A stretch of 42,248 nt of DNA from Alphaproteobacteria bacterium (GCA_017528205.1 JAFXPE010000021.1:1-42248), one strand, 5' to 3'. Positions 24,427 through 35,436 are shown, counted from the first letter of the stretch. Notes: generated by a model from the letters alone, not told the origin. Translations and numbers: made by a program.

Positions 24427-26508
24427 TTATCCGGCGTTGTAGGTTTTGATGGCTTCGTCTTGCTCAAACAAATAGAGAAGGGTGCGCAAAGCCTGTCCGC
24501 GCGGCGTTTGCAAATTAGGGTCCTGCCGCAAAATCAGGGCGGCGTCTTTACTGGCGGTCAGCAACAAATCGCCGTGTACGCTTAAATCGGCAACTTTGAA
24601 ATTGTTGAACCCCGATTGACGAGTTCCCAAAACTTCGCCGCCACCACGCAATTTCAGGTCTTCTTCGGCAATGGTAAAGCCGTTTTCCGTGCTTTTTATG
24701 GTATTCAGGCGTGAACGCGAAACTTCGCTCAGCGGATAGCCGTACATCAAGATACAGCTCCCGGCTTCAAACCCGCGCTTGATGCGGCCCCGAAGCTGAT
24801 GAAGCTGTGCCAGACCAAAGCGCTCGGCGTGTTCCACAATCATTATCGTGGCGTTGGGCACATTAACTCCGACTTCTATCACGGTGGTAGAAACCAAAAG
24901 CTTGAGATGCCCTTGCTTAAATTCTTCCATCACCGCATTTTTTTCGGCCTCTTTCATTTTGCCGTGCACCAAGCCGACTTCCAATCCGAAGATTTTTTGT
25001 AAGCTTTCGAAACGCTCGGTAGCGGCGGATAAATCTATTTTTTCTGATTCTTCTACCAGCGGACAAACCCAATAGGCCTGAGTTCCGCTTTGCAACTTGC
25101 GTGCCAAAGCCTCCACCACGTTGTTGATTTTGCTTAAAGGCATAACGGTGGTAGTCACCGGTTTGCGGCCTGCCGGCAATTCGTCAATCTGCGAATATTC
25201 CATATCGCCGAATTGCGTCAACACCAGAGTGCGCGGAATAGGGGTGGCGGTCATCACCAAAACATCGCACAAGTTGCCCTTTTGCGACAGACTCAATCGC
25301 TGTTTTACCCCAAAGCGATGTTGTTCATCAACAATAGCGTAGGCCAAATCCTTAAAAGTTACGTCTTCGGTAAACAAAGCGTGCGTGCCGATTAAAATAT
25401 CGATATTTCCGGCGGCTAACTCACTCAAAAGCGTTTTGCGCGCTTTGCCTTTTACGTTGCTGGTGAGCAGGGCGGTTTTAACCCCGATTTTTGCGCATAG
25501 CTCGGAAATGGTTTCGGCATGTTGCTCGGCCAAAATTTCGGTCGGCGCCATAATGGCCGCCTGAAAGCCGCATTCAACCGCGTTGAGCATAGTCATAAGC
25601 GCCACAATGGTTTTGCCGCTGCCGACATCGCCTTGCAACAAACGCGACATACGATAGTCGCTGAACAAATCGCTTTCAATTTCGGCAATCACACGTTTTT
25701 GCGCCGTCGTCAGCTCAAAAGGCAGAACCTGCAACAGCTTGGCTTTCAGATTTCCGGCATTGCTTAAAGCACGGCCCTTTTGCTTTTTTAAGCGGCCGCG
25801 AACAATGGCCAACGAGAGCTGATTGGCCAGCAACTCATCATAGGACAAACGTCGTCGCACCGCTGTATTTGGCTCGATATCGGCAAAATTTTGCGGGTGA
25901 TGTGCTGTCCATAAGGCCTGTCTGAAACTTGTCCAATTTTGTTGCGCCAAATAGCGTTCATCTTGCCATTCCGGCAAATCAGGCACTCGTTCCAAAGCCT
26001 GAAAAATCTGCTTATTGAGCATTTTGTTGGTAATTCCGGCGGTTAGCGGATATACGGTCTCTATCAGCGGCATTTGTTCCGGTCTGGCGGCGTCTACAAC
26101 ATATTCCGGATGGCTCATTTGCAGATTGCCGTTAAAAATTTCGATTTTGCCGCTGATGATTTTTTCGGCCCCCACCGGAAATTGCTTGGTTAAACTGTCG
26201 CCGAATGTTTTGAAAAACACCAATATCAACTGGTCGGTGCCGTCTTCAACCACAATGCGATACGGCTGTTTTTTGGTTTTGGGCACACCGTGTTCCACCA
26301 CTCGCACTTTGCCGGTCCAAATTTTGTTGTCGGCGGCTTGCGATAACGGCACATTACAGCGCCGGTCAATTAAGCCGCTCGGCAAATGCCACAACAAGTC
26401 GATAACTTTTGCACCGCATAAATTGCTCATCAAAACGCAATAGCGCTTGCCGATGCCGGTTAAAGTGTCAATCGGGGCAAAAAGCGGATATAAAATACTC
26501 GGGCGCAT
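24427..26508 (-). CDS. recG: ATP-dependent DNA helicase RecG
   Basis: 693 residues. RecG remodels stalled replication forks and branch-migrates Holliday junctions. The N-terminal wedge/OB region contains GIGKRYC and VEDGTDQLILVFFK. The helicase core has GDVGSGKT (about residues 292-299), the DEQHRFG box, TATPIPRTL, and motif V/VI sequences STTVIEVGVNVPNAT and LHQLRGRIKRG. The C-terminus has the RecG-typical LRGGGEVLGTRQSGFNNF. It is divergent from mfd with 82 bases between. Confidence 0.97.
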   Translation of the reverse strand: MRPSILYPLFAPIDTLTGIGKRYCVLMSNLCGAKVIDLLWHLPSGLIDRRCNVPLSQAADNKIWTGKVRVVEHGVPKTKKQPYRIVVEDGTDQLILVFFKTFGDSLTKQFPVGAEKIISGKIEIFNGNLQMSHPEYVVDAARPEQMPLIETVYPLTAGITNKMLNKQIFQALERVPDLPEWQDERYLAQQNWTSFRQALWTAHHPQNFADIEPNTAVRRRLSYDELLANQLSLAIVRGRLKKQKGRALSNAGNLKAKLLQVLPFELTTAQKRVIAEIESDLFSDYRMSRLLQGDVGSGKTIVALMTMLNAVECGFQAAIMAPTEILAEQHAETISELCAKIGVKTALLTSNVKGKARKTLLSELAAGNIDILIGTHALFTEDVTFKDLAYAIVDEQHRFGVKQRLSLSQKGNLCDVLVMTATPIPRTLVLTQFGDMEYSQIDELPAGRKPVTTTVMPLSKINNVVEALARKLQSGTQAYWVCPLVEESEKIDLSAATERFESLQKIFGLEVGLVHGKMKEAEKNAVMEEFKQGHLKLLVSTTVIEVGVNVPNATIMIVEHAERFGLAQLHQLRGRIKRGFEAGSCILMYGYPLSEVSRSRLNTIKSTENGFTIAEEDLKLRGGGEVLGTRQSGFNNFKVADLSVHGDLLLTASKDAALILRQDPNLQTPRGQALRTLLYLFEQDEAIKTYNAG

Positions 26509-26529
26509 GTTGATTATTCTTCTTTTTTG

Positions 26530-26557
26530 TTGCGATTATAAGCATAATGTATATATT
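26530..26557 (+). promoter_or_regulatory. Possible promoter of mfd
   Basis: TTGCGA (26530-26535), 16 bases, TATATT (26552-26557), 34 bases before the mfd start. The region is AT-rich, so chance matches are possible. Confidence 0.35.
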
Positions 26558-26590
26558 TTAATATGGTTTGTAAATCGGAAAGAAGGAGAT

Positions 26591-29500
26591 ATGCAACAAG
26601 ATTTTAACGCGTTTTGCGGCAAGCGGATAACCTCGGTGTGCGACGGTTACGAGCCTTTTGTGTTGGCTCAAATGGCGGCAAAAGAACGACCGCTGATATA
26701 TATTGCGTCGGACGGCAATTCCTTGGCGCAAACCGCTTCAATGTTGCGTATAACACATCCGGAGCTGATTGTGTTGGAATTTCCGGCGTGGGATACCGTG
26801 CCGTATGACCGTGTGTCGCCGAATGCCGAACTGACCGCCAAAAGAATAGCTGCTTTGTCGCAGTTGGTATATGCCGATTTTAAGCAACCGGTAGTGATTG
26901 TAACCAGTTTGGGCGCGGTTTTGCAAAAACTTCCGCCGGCCAAAATCTTTCGCAATGCACAAAAAAAAATCAGGGTCGGCGACAAGCTCAATTTTGACGA
27001 GTTTCTGCATTATATTTCCATTAACGGCTACACACGGGTGGAACAGGTTATGGAGCCCGGAGAATACGCGGTGCGCGGCGATATTACCGATATTTTTCCG
27101 AGTGGGATGGAAAATCCGTTGCGTATAGATTTGTTTGATGATGAAGTGGAGCGCTTGCGCTTTTTTGACGCCGTTTCGCAACGCACTTTGGGTGAGTTGA
27201 AAGAATACGATTTTCAGGTGGCCGGCGAGGTGGTTTTAGATGCCAATACCATCAGACATTTTCGCGAAAAATATCGTGAATTGTTCGGCGCCGACGGTAT
27301 GCACGATGAAATGTACGAGGCAATTTCCGAGGGGCGTAAGTATATCGGCATGGAAAACTGGTTGCCGCTGTTTTATGAAGATACGTTGCCGACTTTGTTC
27401 GATTATGCCCCGAATGCGGCAATTGCCGTGGGGCGCAACGTCGACGAAGCCCTAAAAGCAAAAACGGAGGGCATTTTCGATTATTATACGGCGCGTCTGG
27501 AAGCGCTTTCCATGCGTCGCGGCAAAATCGACGATGAGGCTTATCGCCCGTTGCCGCCGGAGTTGCTGTATTTAACCGCAGATGAATTTCAACAAAAACT
27601 GCAAAACAAAAAAGCCGCCGTGTTTACAGCATTATCCGAAACCGTATCGGAAAATGTGATTGATATGCACACCATTCCGGGGCGCGATTTTGCGCATGCC
27701 AAAAATGTTAACGCCGCGGCGGTGTATGCCGAACTTAAGGATTATTTGAGCGAAAACGGCAAACTTAAACGCATTATATGCTGTTATTCCGAAGGTTCGC
27801 GCGAGCGTTTGCTCAATTTGATGACCGAGCACGGCATTGAAAAAGTTGTCTCGGCACAAAATTGGCAACAAGCGGTGCAACTGGCGACAAGCAAAAAAAC
27901 GGCGTTGGTGTTGGCGGATTTGGCGCACGGCTTTCGCGATAAAGAATTTTGCCTGATTTCCGAGCAGGATATTTGGGGTGAGCGTCAGCATCGCAAGGTT
28001 AAAAAAGTTACTTCCAAAGATTTGATTTCCGATATTTCTTCGCTGGCGGTCGGCGAGTTGGTGGTGCATATAGAACACGGTATCGGGCGCTTTATGGGGC
28101 TGGAAAATATTATGGCCGGCGGTGCGCCGCACGATTGTTTGAAGATAATTTACGCTCACGACGATAAGCTTTTTGTACCGGTGGAAAACATTGATGTATT
28201 GTCACGTTACGGCTCCGACGACGAAAATGTGCAACTCGACGTTTTGGGCGGTTCGGCTTGGCAGGCAAAAAAGGCCAAAGTTAAGGAAAAAATCAAGGAT
28301 ATTGCCGAAAAGCTGATTAAAATTGCCGCCGAAAGACATTTGAAAACCGCCGAATGTTTTATAACTCAAGGCGGAGTTTATGATGAGTTTTGCTCGAAGT
28401 TTCCGTTTAGCGAAACCGAAGACCAACTGTACGCCATTCAAGATGTGTTGCAAGATTTGGGTGCCGGTGAGCCGATGGACCGATTGGTTTGCGGCGATGT
28501 CGGTTTCGGCAAAACCGAAGTGGCCTTGCGGGCCGCATTTACGGTGGCAATGTCCGGTGCACAGGTAGCGCTGATTGTGCCGACCACCTTGCTTGCCCGC
28601 CAGCATTATCTTAATTTTGTGGAAAGAATGAGCGGCTTTCCTCTCAAAGTGCGGATGCTCTCGCGTTTGACCACCGCCAAAGAAGCCAAAGAAACCAAAG
28701 AAGGCCTTAAATCCGGCGCGGTTGATGTGGTTATCGGCACGCACGCCTTGCTGGCCAAAGATATTGCTTTTTCTAATTTGGGACTGCTGATTATTGATGA
28801 AGAACAGCATTTCGGGGTGGCGCACAAAGAAAAGCTGAAAGCGCTGAAATCCGATGTTCATGTTTTGACTTTGAGTGCGACGCCGATACCGCGAACTCTG
28901 CAACTTTCGCTGACCGGGGTTAAACAGCTCAGCATTATTGCCACACCGCCGGTGGACAGGTTGGCAGCACGCACTTTTGTTATGCCGTTTGACGCGGTGA
29001 TGATAAAAGAGGCAATTTATCGTGAAAAATTCCGCGGCGGTCAAACTTTTTTTGTATGTCCGCGCGTGTCAGATATTCCGCAAATGGAAAAGGCTTTGCA
29101 CAATTTGGTGCCAGACGTGAAAATAGCGGTGGCGCACGGGCAAATGCCGGCCAAGCAGTTGGAAGACATAATCGGCGCGTTTGCCGACGGCAAATACGAT
29201 GTGTTGCTTTCCACCACCATTATTGAATCCGGAATTGATATGCCGCGCGTTAATACTATGATTATTCACCGTGCGGATATGTTCGGTTTGGCGCAACTGT
29301 ATCAGCTTCGGGGCCGAATAGGGCGTTCCAAAATCCGCGGCTATTGCTATTTTACGGTGCCGCCGCGCAAAAAACTCAATGCCGTGGCCGAAAAGCGGCT
29401 GAACATTTTGCAGGCTTTGGATACTTTGGGGGCAGGTTTTTCGCTGGCCAGTCACGACATGGATATTCGCGGTTCGGGAAATGTGCTTGGTACGGAACAA

Positions 29501-30067
29501 TCCGGACACATTAAAGACGTGGGTATTGCTCTATATCATCAGATGTTGGAAGAAGAAATATTGCGCCAAAAGGCCGGTCACGAAGCGCAGATGAACGCCG
29601 CGTTGCAAAATTCCGATTGGGCACCGCAGATAACAACCGGCGTACCGCTTTTGATTCCGGAAGAATATGTGCGTGATTTGGGCGTAAGACTGGGATTATA
29701 TCGCCGTATCGGTGCGCTGAAAGATACCGCCGAGCTGGCGGATATGCGTGAAGAACTCATCGACCGTTTCGGCCCTGTTCCGCCGGAAGTGGAAAACTTG
29801 TTGCAAACCATAGAAATCAAACAACTTTGCTATCGTGCCAATATTGCCAAGGTAGATGCCGGTGCCAAGGGCATTTTGATTGCTTTTCACAACAATAAAT
29901 TTGCCGCGGCGGATAAGTTGATAGATTTGGTGGCGCGTTCGTTCGGTGTGTTCAAAATCCGGCCGGACCAGAAATTGTTTGTTGATAGGGATTTATCGTC
30001 GTATGCCGAAAGAATTGCCATTTTGAAAAAGACCGTGAGCAAGCTTTTAGAGTTGTTATATAATTAA
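26591..30067 (+). CDS. mfd: Transcription-repair coupling factor
   Basis: 1158 residues from ATG 26591, with an AGAAGGAG ribosome site; the open frame runs back into recG but that part is not coding. Mfd removes RNA polymerase stalled at lesions and recruits UvrA. Order: a UvrB-like N-terminal module (SDGNSLAQTASML, FPAWDTVPYDRVSP, RGDITDIFPSG), the RNAP-interaction domain (about 480-545, LVVHIEHGIGRFMGL), a RecG-like translocase with GDVGFGKTEVALR (about 634) and DEEQHFGV (about 736), the TRG region, and a C-terminal domain (VRLGLYRRIG). It ends about 125 bases before rimP. Confidence 0.97.
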   Translation: MQQDFNAFCGKRITSVCDGYEPFVLAQMAAKERPLIYIASDGNSLAQTASMLRITHPELIVLEFPAWDTVPYDRVSPNAELTAKRIAALSQLVYADFKQPVVIVTSLGAVLQKLPPAKIFRNAQKKIRVGDKLNFDEFLHYISINGYTRVEQVMEPGEYAVRGDITDIFPSGMENPLRIDLFDDEVERLRFFDAVSQRTLGELKEYDFQVAGEVVLDANTIRHFREKYRELFGADGMHDEMYEAISEGRKYIGMENWLPLFYEDTLPTLFDYAPNAAIAVGRNVDEALKAKTEGIFDYYTARLEALSMRRGKIDDEAYRPLPPELLYLTADEFQQKLQNKKAAVFTALSETVSENVIDMHTIPGRDFAHAKNVNAAAVYAELKDYLSENGKLKRIICCYSEGSRERLLNLMTEHGIEKVVSAQNWQQAVQLATSKKTALVLADLAHGFRDKEFCLISEQDIWGERQHRKVKKVTSKDLISDISSLAVGELVVHIEHGIGRFMGLENIMAGGAPHDCLKIIYAHDDKLFVPVENIDVLSRYGSDDENVQLDVLGGSAWQAKKAKVKEKIKDIAEKLIKIAAERHLKTAECFITQGGVYDEFCSKFPFSETEDQLYAIQDVLQDLGAGEPMDRLVCGDVGFGKTEVALRAAFTVAMSGAQVALIVPTTLLARQHYLNFVERMSGFPLKVRMLSRLTTAKEAKETKEGLKSGAVDVVIGTHALLAKDIAFSNLGLLIIDEEQHFGVAHKEKLKALKSDVHVLTLSATPIPRTLQLSLTGVKQLSIIATPPVDRLAARTFVMPFDAVMIKEAIYREKFRGGQTFFVCPRVSDIPQMEKALHNLVPDVKIAVAHGQMPAKQLEDIIGAFADGKYDVLLSTTIIESGIDMPRVNTMIIHRADMFGLAQLYQLRGRIGRSKIRGYCYFTVPPRKKLNAVAEKRLNILQALDTLGAGFSLASHDMDIRGSGNVLGTEQSGHIKDVGIALYHQMLEEEILRQKAGHEAQMNAALQNSDWAPQITTGVPLLIPEEYVRDLGVRLGLYRRIGALKDTAELADMREELIDRFGPVPPEVENLLQTIEIKQLCYRANIAKVDAGAKGILIAFHNNKFAAADKLIDLVARSFGVFKIRPDQKLFVDRDLSSYAERIAILKKTVSKLLELLYN

Positions 30068-30094
30068 ATCTCTGGATAAAAAGCAAAAAAAGGC

Positions 30095-30122
30095 TTTACA
30101 AATCAAAAATTTGTGTTATAGC
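30095..30122 (+). promoter_or_regulatory. Probable promoter of the rimP-nusA-infB operon
   Basis: TTTACA (30095-30100), 16 bases, TATAGC (30117-30122). It would start transcripts near 30129, ahead of the leader hairpin at 30149. Confidence 0.4.
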
Positions 30123-30148
30123 TGTTGACAACATAACAAATATTATCA

Positions 30149-30176
30149 AAGTGGAGCTGCAAAGCCCCGCTTTTTT
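30149..30176 (+). terminator. Hairpin plus T-run in the rimP leader, terminator or attenuator
   Basis: AAGTGGAGC (30149-30157) pairs with GCCCCGCTT (30164-30172), with one G-U pair and one mismatch, and T continues to 30176. It may terminate mfd transcripts. If the promoter at 30095 is real it would instead be an attenuator in the leader of the nusA operon. Confidence 0.6.
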
Positions 30177-30191
30177 ATTAAAGGATATGCA

Positions 30192-30689
30192 ATGCAGAAA
30201 CACTATTTACAGGATATGATTGAACCGGTGGTGGAAAAAGCGGGATACGAACTGGTGCGCGTTATGACAATAGGCCAGGCCAACCCGACGCTGCAGGTTA
30301 TGATTGATACGCTTGACGGTAGTGATATTACGGTTGACGACTGCGCAACCGTAAGCCGCGCGCTTTCCGATGTTTTGGATGAAAAAGATCCGATAGAAAG
30401 CCGCTATTCGCTGGAAGTCAGCTCTCCGGGGTTGGATCGTCCTTTGACCAAGCTCAAGCATTTTGAACGCTGGAAAGGTTACGAAATTAAGCTCGAAACC
30501 GAAGAAAAGGTTGAAAACCGCAAGCGTTTTAAAGGAAAAATTACGGACATTGTCAATGATAACATTGTTATGACAATGGACGATATGCAATACACGATTC
30601 CGTTTGCCGCAATCAGCAAGGCAAAATTGGTTGTTACCGACGAATTGTGGGAAGAATATATGGCCGCTCATCAGGCTGCCGAATTTTAA
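30192..30689 (+). CDS. rimP: Ribosome maturation factor RimP
   Basis: 165 residues. RimP assists late 30S subunit assembly. Motifs are VVEKAGYELVRV, LQVMIDTLDGSDITVDDC, SRYSLEVSSPGLDRPL, and a C-terminal SH3-like domain (EIKLETEEKVENRKRFKGKI). It is first in the conserved rimP-nusA-ylxR-infB-rbfA operon. An AAAGGA ribosome site lies before the ATG. Confidence 0.96.
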   Translation: MQKHYLQDMIEPVVEKAGYELVRVMTIGQANPTLQVMIDTLDGSDITVDDCATVSRALSDVLDEKDPIESRYSLEVSSPGLDRPLTKLKHFERWKGYEIKLETEEKVENRKRFKGKITDIVNDNIVMTMDDMQYTIPFAAISKAKLVVTDELWEEYMAAHQAAEF

Positions 30690-30709
30690 TTTTGTGAGGT
30701 GATACTAAA

Positions 30710-32266
30710 ATGGAAAATTACGAAAATATGCCGAGACCGGAAATTGTTGCCGTAGCAGATACCGTGGCGCGCGACAAAAATATTGATAAAGAAGACGTTT
30801 TTGTGGCAATGGAAGTTGCCATTCAAAAGGCCGGTCGTACCAAATACGGTATGGAACACGATGTGCGTGTGCATATCGACCGTAAAAACGGTGCAATTTC
30901 TTTGTCTCGCTATCGCGAAGTGGTAGCAGATGATGCGGTGATAGAAAACGAAGCGGCGCAGATTCCGCTCAAAATTGCCAAGACCTATGACAAAAAATAT
31001 AAGGTCGGTGATTTCATTATTGATCCGTTGCCGCCGATTGATTTCGGACGTATTGCCGCACAGACCGCGCGTCAGGTGATTATGCAAAAGGTTCGTGAAG
31101 CCGAGCGCAACAAGCAGTTTGAAGAATATAAAGAAAAAGTCGGCACCATCATCAACGGTACGGTTAAAAAGGTTGAACAAAACAGTTACGGCAATATCAG
31201 CAGCATTGTTTTGGATATCGGTAACAAGAACGACGAAGCGATTTTGCGTTATAACGAAATTATCCCGAGGGAAAAGTTCAAAAACGGCGACCGCGTTCGT
31301 GCTTATGTTTTGGATGTTCGCCGCGAAACCAAAGGTCCGCAGATTTTCTTATCGCGTACTTGTCCGGAATTTATGGCCAAGTTGTTCACTCAGGAAGTTC
31401 CGGAAATTTATGACGGAGTGGTGCAAATTATGGGTGTGGCGCGTGATCCGGGTTCTAAAGCCAAAATCGCGGTTAAAGCCAATGATAAAACCATTGATCC
31501 GGTAGGCGCTTGTGTCGGTTTGCGCGGTATTCGCGTTCAGGCGGTGGTTACCGAATTGCAGGGTGAAAAAATCGATATTGTTCAATATTCCGACGACAAA
31601 GCTCAATATATTGTAAACGCTTTGGCTCCGGCCGAAGTTACCAAAGTGGTGTTAGATGAAGAAAACAACCGTATCGAAGTTGTGGTTTCCGACGAAGAAT
31701 TTTCCAAGGCCATCGGTCGTCACGGCCAAAATGTTAAGTTGGCATCACAGCTTTTGGGCGCCAATATTGATGTTTTGACCGAGGAACAAGAACAAGAACG
31801 TCGCTCCAACGAAAACAAAGTTCGCACCCAACGCTTTATGGAAGCGCTCGATGTTGATGATATGATTGCGCACTTGTTGGTAGCCGAAGGCTTTACCACC
31901 ATAGACGAAGTAGCTTATGTGGCGCAGAGCGAATTGGCGGAAATCGAAGGCTTTGACGAAGATATTGCCGCCGAGTTGCAAAACCGTGCCAAAGAATTTA
32001 TAGCTCAGCGCGACAAAGAATTCAACGCCAAGAGTAAGGCTTTGAAGATTGACGACAGCATGAAATCGGTTAGCGGTTTGGAACCGGAAATGATTATCAC
32101 TTTGGCGGAAAAGGGCGTTAAAAATATTGATGATTTGGCTGATTTGGCGGCTGATGAATTGATTGAGATGCTCGGCGAAGACGTTATTTCGGAAAATGAA
32201 GCCAACGAAATCATTATGTCGGCTCGCGAACATTGGTTTGCTGACGAAAATAAGGATGAAGATTAA
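30710..32266 (+). CDS. nusA: Transcription termination/antitermination factor NusA
   Basis: 518 residues. An N-terminal RNAP-binding domain (about 1-130) is followed by an S1 domain (VGTIINGTVKKVEQNSYGNI), KH1/KH2 (CVGLRGIRVQAVVTELQGEK; FSKAIGRHGQNVKLASQLLG) and two acidic C-terminal helical repeats, one ending EGFDEDIAAELQ and one ending GEDVISENEANEI. The C-terminal repeats are typical of proteobacterial NusA and contact the RNAP alpha subunit. GAGGTGA precedes the ATG. Confidence 0.97.
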   Translation: MENYENMPRPEIVAVADTVARDKNIDKEDVFVAMEVAIQKAGRTKYGMEHDVRVHIDRKNGAISLSRYREVVADDAVIENEAAQIPLKIAKTYDKKYKVGDFIIDPLPPIDFGRIAAQTARQVIMQKVREAERNKQFEEYKEKVGTIINGTVKKVEQNSYGNISSIVLDIGNKNDEAILRYNEIIPREKFKNGDRVRAYVLDVRRETKGPQIFLSRTCPEFMAKLFTQEVPEIYDGVVQIMGVARDPGSKAKIAVKANDKTIDPVGACVGLRGIRVQAVVTELQGEKIDIVQYSDDKAQYIVNALAPAEVTKVVLDEENNRIEVVVSDEEFSKAIGRHGQNVKLASQLLGANIDVLTEEQEQERRSNENKVRTQRFMEALDVDDMIAHLLVAEGFTTIDEVAYVAQSELAEIEGFDEDIAAELQNRAKEFIAQRDKEFNAKSKALKIDDSMKSVSGLEPEMIITLAEKGVKNIDDLADLAADELIEMLGEDVISENEANEIIMSAREHWFADENKDED

Positions 32267-32283
32267 AGCTGATAAGGGTTAAA

Positions 32284-32859
32284 ATGGCTAAGGAAACGGA
32301 AAACAGAAAATGCGTGCTGACCGGCAAGATATTGCCGAAGGAAGATTTATTGCGTTTTGTGTTGTTAAATGACGGCACGGTTTTGCCTGACTTTAACAAA
32401 AAAATCGATGGCCACGGATTTTATCTTTCCGTTTCCAAAAAGCTGTTGACTGAATTGGCATCTAAACCGAATCCGCTCAATAAGGTATTGCACACAAAAA
32501 CTATTATCAGAGAGGATTTGCCGCAAATTGTGGAGAATATTTTGTATCAAAAAGGCTTAGATGCCGTTAATCTGGCTCGTAAGGCGGGAGATTTAGTTTC
32601 GGGGTTCGAAAAAGTTAAAGATGTTATAGCTAAAGGTAAGGCGGCCTTTGTGATTGAAGCGTCAGATGCCGGTGAAGACGGCAAGCAGAAAATCGCAGCA
32701 ATAGCCAAGGATTTGGAAAAAATTACATTGTACGATGTTGCAAGTTTAAGCAAGGCGCTTAATCGTGAAAGCACGGTTTATCTCGCCGTAAAAAAAGGAC
32801 CGATGAGCGCAATGGTGCGTTCGGCCTTTAAGCGATATCAAACGTTTTTGAATGAATAG
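32284..32859 (+). CDS. ylxR: YlxR-family RNA-binding protein with L7Ae-like C-terminal domain
   Basis: 191 residues. The N-terminal YlxR/DUF448 module ([35 protein letters not shown]) is fused to an L7Ae/YlxQ-like domain (about 85-185: [39 protein letters not shown]). This two-domain form between nusA and infB is typical of alphaproteobacteria. A role in RNA or ribosome biology is inferred from the fold and the operon; the precise function is unsettled. Confidence 0.9.
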   Translation: MAKETENRKCVLTGKILPKEDLLRFVLLNDGTVLPDFNKKIDGHGFYLSVSKKLLTELASKPNPLNKVLHTKTIIREDLPQIVENILYQKGLDAVNLARKAGDLVSGFEKVKDVIAKGKAAFVIEASDAGEDGKQKIAAIAKDLEKITLYDVASLSKALNRESTVYLAVKKGPMSAMVRSAFKRYQTFLNE

Positions 32860-32875
32860 TGGAGAAGAGATTATA

Positions 32876-35413
32876 ATGACAGAAGAGAGTGCAAAGGGAA
32901 AGTTAACGTTAAAGAAAACCCTCACTTTGAAAAATGTGGCAAAGCCGACGCCGACGGACGGCAAAAAGGTGGTGCAGGTTGAGGTACGTAAAAAACGTAC
33001 TATCAATACCGCTCCGCAACCGGCGGCACCGAAAGAAATTGACGAGGCTACGGCGCAAAAATTAAAGCTTCTGGCCGAGGCTAAGGAATATGATGCCAAA
33101 AAGAAACAGGAAGAAGAAGCTAAGGAAGCCAAGCGCCAAAAACAAAAAGCGGCTCAGCAGGAAAAGTTGGAAAAAGAGCGCTTAAAGGCAGAGGTTCAAA
33201 AGGCTAAGGCCGAAGAAGCAGAGGCCGAAGTCAAGGAAGATAAGGCTGAAGAAAAGGCCGCAGAAGCACCTGTAATAAAGGAAAAAACCGCTTCTGAAAA
33301 GAAAAACAGAGAAGAAAGTATGCCGATTGCGGCCCCGATTTCCGAGCATCGCAACAAAAAGTCCAAAGATTATGATGACGACGATGACGATGATGAGGCA
33401 GATTATCACAAAAAGAGCAAATCATCTTCGGAAAAGCGGGTGATGACACGCGACGAAACTTTTGAACAGGAACGCAAGAAAATTCAAAAGCGCACGTTTG
33501 AACCGCAACGCCGCAACAACAAAATCAACGCCAACAATTATATGATTGGCGGCGGTGATGACGATGATGACGATTACGGCTATGCCGCGCCGCATCGTCG
33601 GTTTAAGAAAAAACAGCCGAAGCCGGTGCAACAGGTTCAGACACCGCAAGAAAAGGTGGTGCATGAGGTGGTTATTCCGGAAACCATTACGGTTCAGGAG
33701 TTGGCCAACCGTATGGCTGAAAAGAGCTCGGATGTGATTAAGCGCTTGATGTCTATGGGCGTTATGGTTACCATTAACCAGCCGATTGATGCCGATACGG
33801 CGCAGATTATCGTTGAAGATATGGGGCACAAGGCCAAACGCGTGGCCGACAGCGATGTGGAAGAAGGACTTTTCGGTCCGGATGATACAGCGGATGAATT
33901 GTTGCCGCGCGCTCCGATTGTTACGGTTATGGGACACGTTGACCACGGTAAAACCTCGTTGTTGGATGCTTTGCGTGAAACCAACGTGGTGGCCAAAGAA
34001 GCCGGCGGTATTACCCAACACATCGGTGCTTATCAAATTACGCTGGAAAGCGGCCAAAAAATTACCTTTATTGATACGCCGGGCCACGAAGCATTCTCGG
34101 AAATGCGAGCCAGAGGTGCGCAGGTTACGGATATTGTGGTGTTAGTAGTGGCCGCAAACGACGGTATCATGCCGCAAACCATTGAGGCGATTCGTCACGC
34201 TCAGGCGGCCAATGTGCCGATTGTGGTGGCAATTAACAAAATAGATTTGCCGGGAGCCGACCCGATGCGCGTAAAGACCGAGTTATTGCAATATGGCATC
34301 GGGGTCGAAGAAATGGGCGGCGAGTCGTTGTGCGCCGAGATTTCAGCCAAAAAGCGCATCAATATTGATAAATTGGTTGATGCTATTTTGTTGCAGGCCG
34401 AAATGTTGGATTTGAAGGCAAATCCGAACCGTACGGCACAAGGCACGGTGGTGGAAGCCAAAATGGAAAAAGGCCGCGGTTCGGTGGCCACGGTTTTGGT
34501 ACAACGCGGTACCTTGCAAATCGGTGATATTTTAATTGCCGGCAAGGAGTGGGGCCGCGTTCGCGCCATGTTCAACGAACTGGGCAAAAAGGTAATGTCG
34601 GCCGGACCGGCAACACCGGTAGAAGTTGTGGGCTTGCAAGGCACACCGATGGCCGGTGATGCGTTTGTGATTGCCAAAGACGAAAATCAGGCTCGTGAGG
34701 TAACCGGATACCGTATTCGCAAAGAACGCGAATTGAAGATGGTGGCCAATACCAAGTCGGCCATGGAACAAATGATGGAAAAGATAAAATCAGGTGAATC
34801 CAAACACTTATCGGTTGTAATTAAGGCTGACGTTCAAGGTTCTATCGAGGCTTTGGAAGGTTCGTTGAAGAAGTTGGCCAACGATGAGGTGTCGGTACAG
34901 ATTTTGCACTCGGCCGTGGGCGGTATTTCGGAATCCGATGTAACTTTGGCTCACGCTTCACACGCGCTGATTATCGGCTTTAACGTTCGTGCCAATGCTC
35001 AAGCGCGTGATATGGCGCACCGTGACGGCGTAGATATTCGCTATTATTCGATTATTTACACCGTTGTCGACGATGTTAAACGCGCTCTTGAAGGTATGTT
35101 GACGCCGGAATTGCGCGAAAAGATTTTGGGTTATGCTCAGATTCGCAACGTATTCAATATTACGGGCGTGGGTAAAGTGGCCGGCTGCATGGTGACCGAA
35201 GGTATGGTTAAACGCGGCGCCAAAGTCAGACTTTTGCGCGATAACGTGGTTATTCACGACGGCAATCTCGGACAACTCAAGCGTTATAAAGATGACGTGA
35301 AAGAAGTTAAAGAAGGCTACGAGTGCGGTATGAGTTTTGAAAATTACAGCGATATTCAGGTTAACGATTCAATCGAATGTTACGAAGTTGAAGAAATTGC
35401 CAAGACGCTGTAA
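32876..35413 (+). CDS. infB: Translation initiation factor IF-2
   Basis: 845 residues from ATG 32876, preceded by GGAGAAGAG; an in-frame ATG at 32852 overlaps ylxR and is less likely. IF-2 is a GTPase that brings initiator tRNA to the 30S subunit and promotes subunit joining. The long N-terminal region is Lys/Glu/Ala-rich coiled coil with two aspartate runs (near residues 167-173 and 226-231) encoded by GAT/GAC tracts. The G domain begins near 353 with GHVDHGKTS, then DTPGHEAF and NKIDLPGA. Domains II-IV follow, with the conserved C-terminus [17 protein letters not shown]. Confidence 0.97.
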   Translation: MTEESAKGKLTLKKTLTLKNVAKPTPTDGKKVVQVEVRKKRTINTAPQPAAPKEIDEATAQKLKLLAEAKEYDAKKKQEEEAKEAKRQKQKAAQQEKLEKERLKAEVQKAKAEEAEAEVKEDKAEEKAAEAPVIKEKTASEKKNREESMPIAAPISEHRNKKSKDYDDDDDDDEADYHKKSKSSSEKRVMTRDETFEQERKKIQKRTFEPQRRNNKINANNYMIGGGDDDDDDYGYAAPHRRFKKKQPKPVQQVQTPQEKVVHEVVIPETITVQELANRMAEKSSDVIKRLMSMGVMVTINQPIDADTAQIIVEDMGHKAKRVADSDVEEGLFGPDDTADELLPRAPIVTVMGHVDHGKTSLLDALRETNVVAKEAGGITQHIGAYQITLESGQKITFIDTPGHEAFSEMRARGAQVTDIVVLVVAANDGIMPQTIEAIRHAQAANVPIVVAINKIDLPGADPMRVKTELLQYGIGVEEMGGESLCAEISAKKRINIDKLVDAILLQAEMLDLKANPNRTAQGTVVEAKMEKGRGSVATVLVQRGTLQIGDILIAGKEWGRVRAMFNELGKKVMSAGPATPVEVVGLQGTPMAGDAFVIAKDENQAREVTGYRIRKERELKMVANTKSAMEQMMEKIKSGESKHLSVVIKADVQGSIEALEGSLKKLANDEVSVQILHSAVGGISESDVTLAHASHALIIGFNVRANAQARDMAHRDGVDIRYYSIIYTVVDDVKRALEGMLTPELREKILGYAQIRNVFNITGVGKVAGCMVTEGMVKRGAKVRLLRDNVVIHDGNLGQLKRYKDDVKEVKEGYECGMSFENYSDIQVNDSIECYEVEEIAKTL

Positions 35414-35436
35414 ATAAAAGAAAAAGGAGTTGGAAA

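Noticed and set aside
33360..33580. GAT/GAC tracts in infB as a possible repeat element
   Set aside because: They encode aspartate runs within the known variable N-terminal region of IF-2; they are low-complexity coding, not a mobile or regulatory element.
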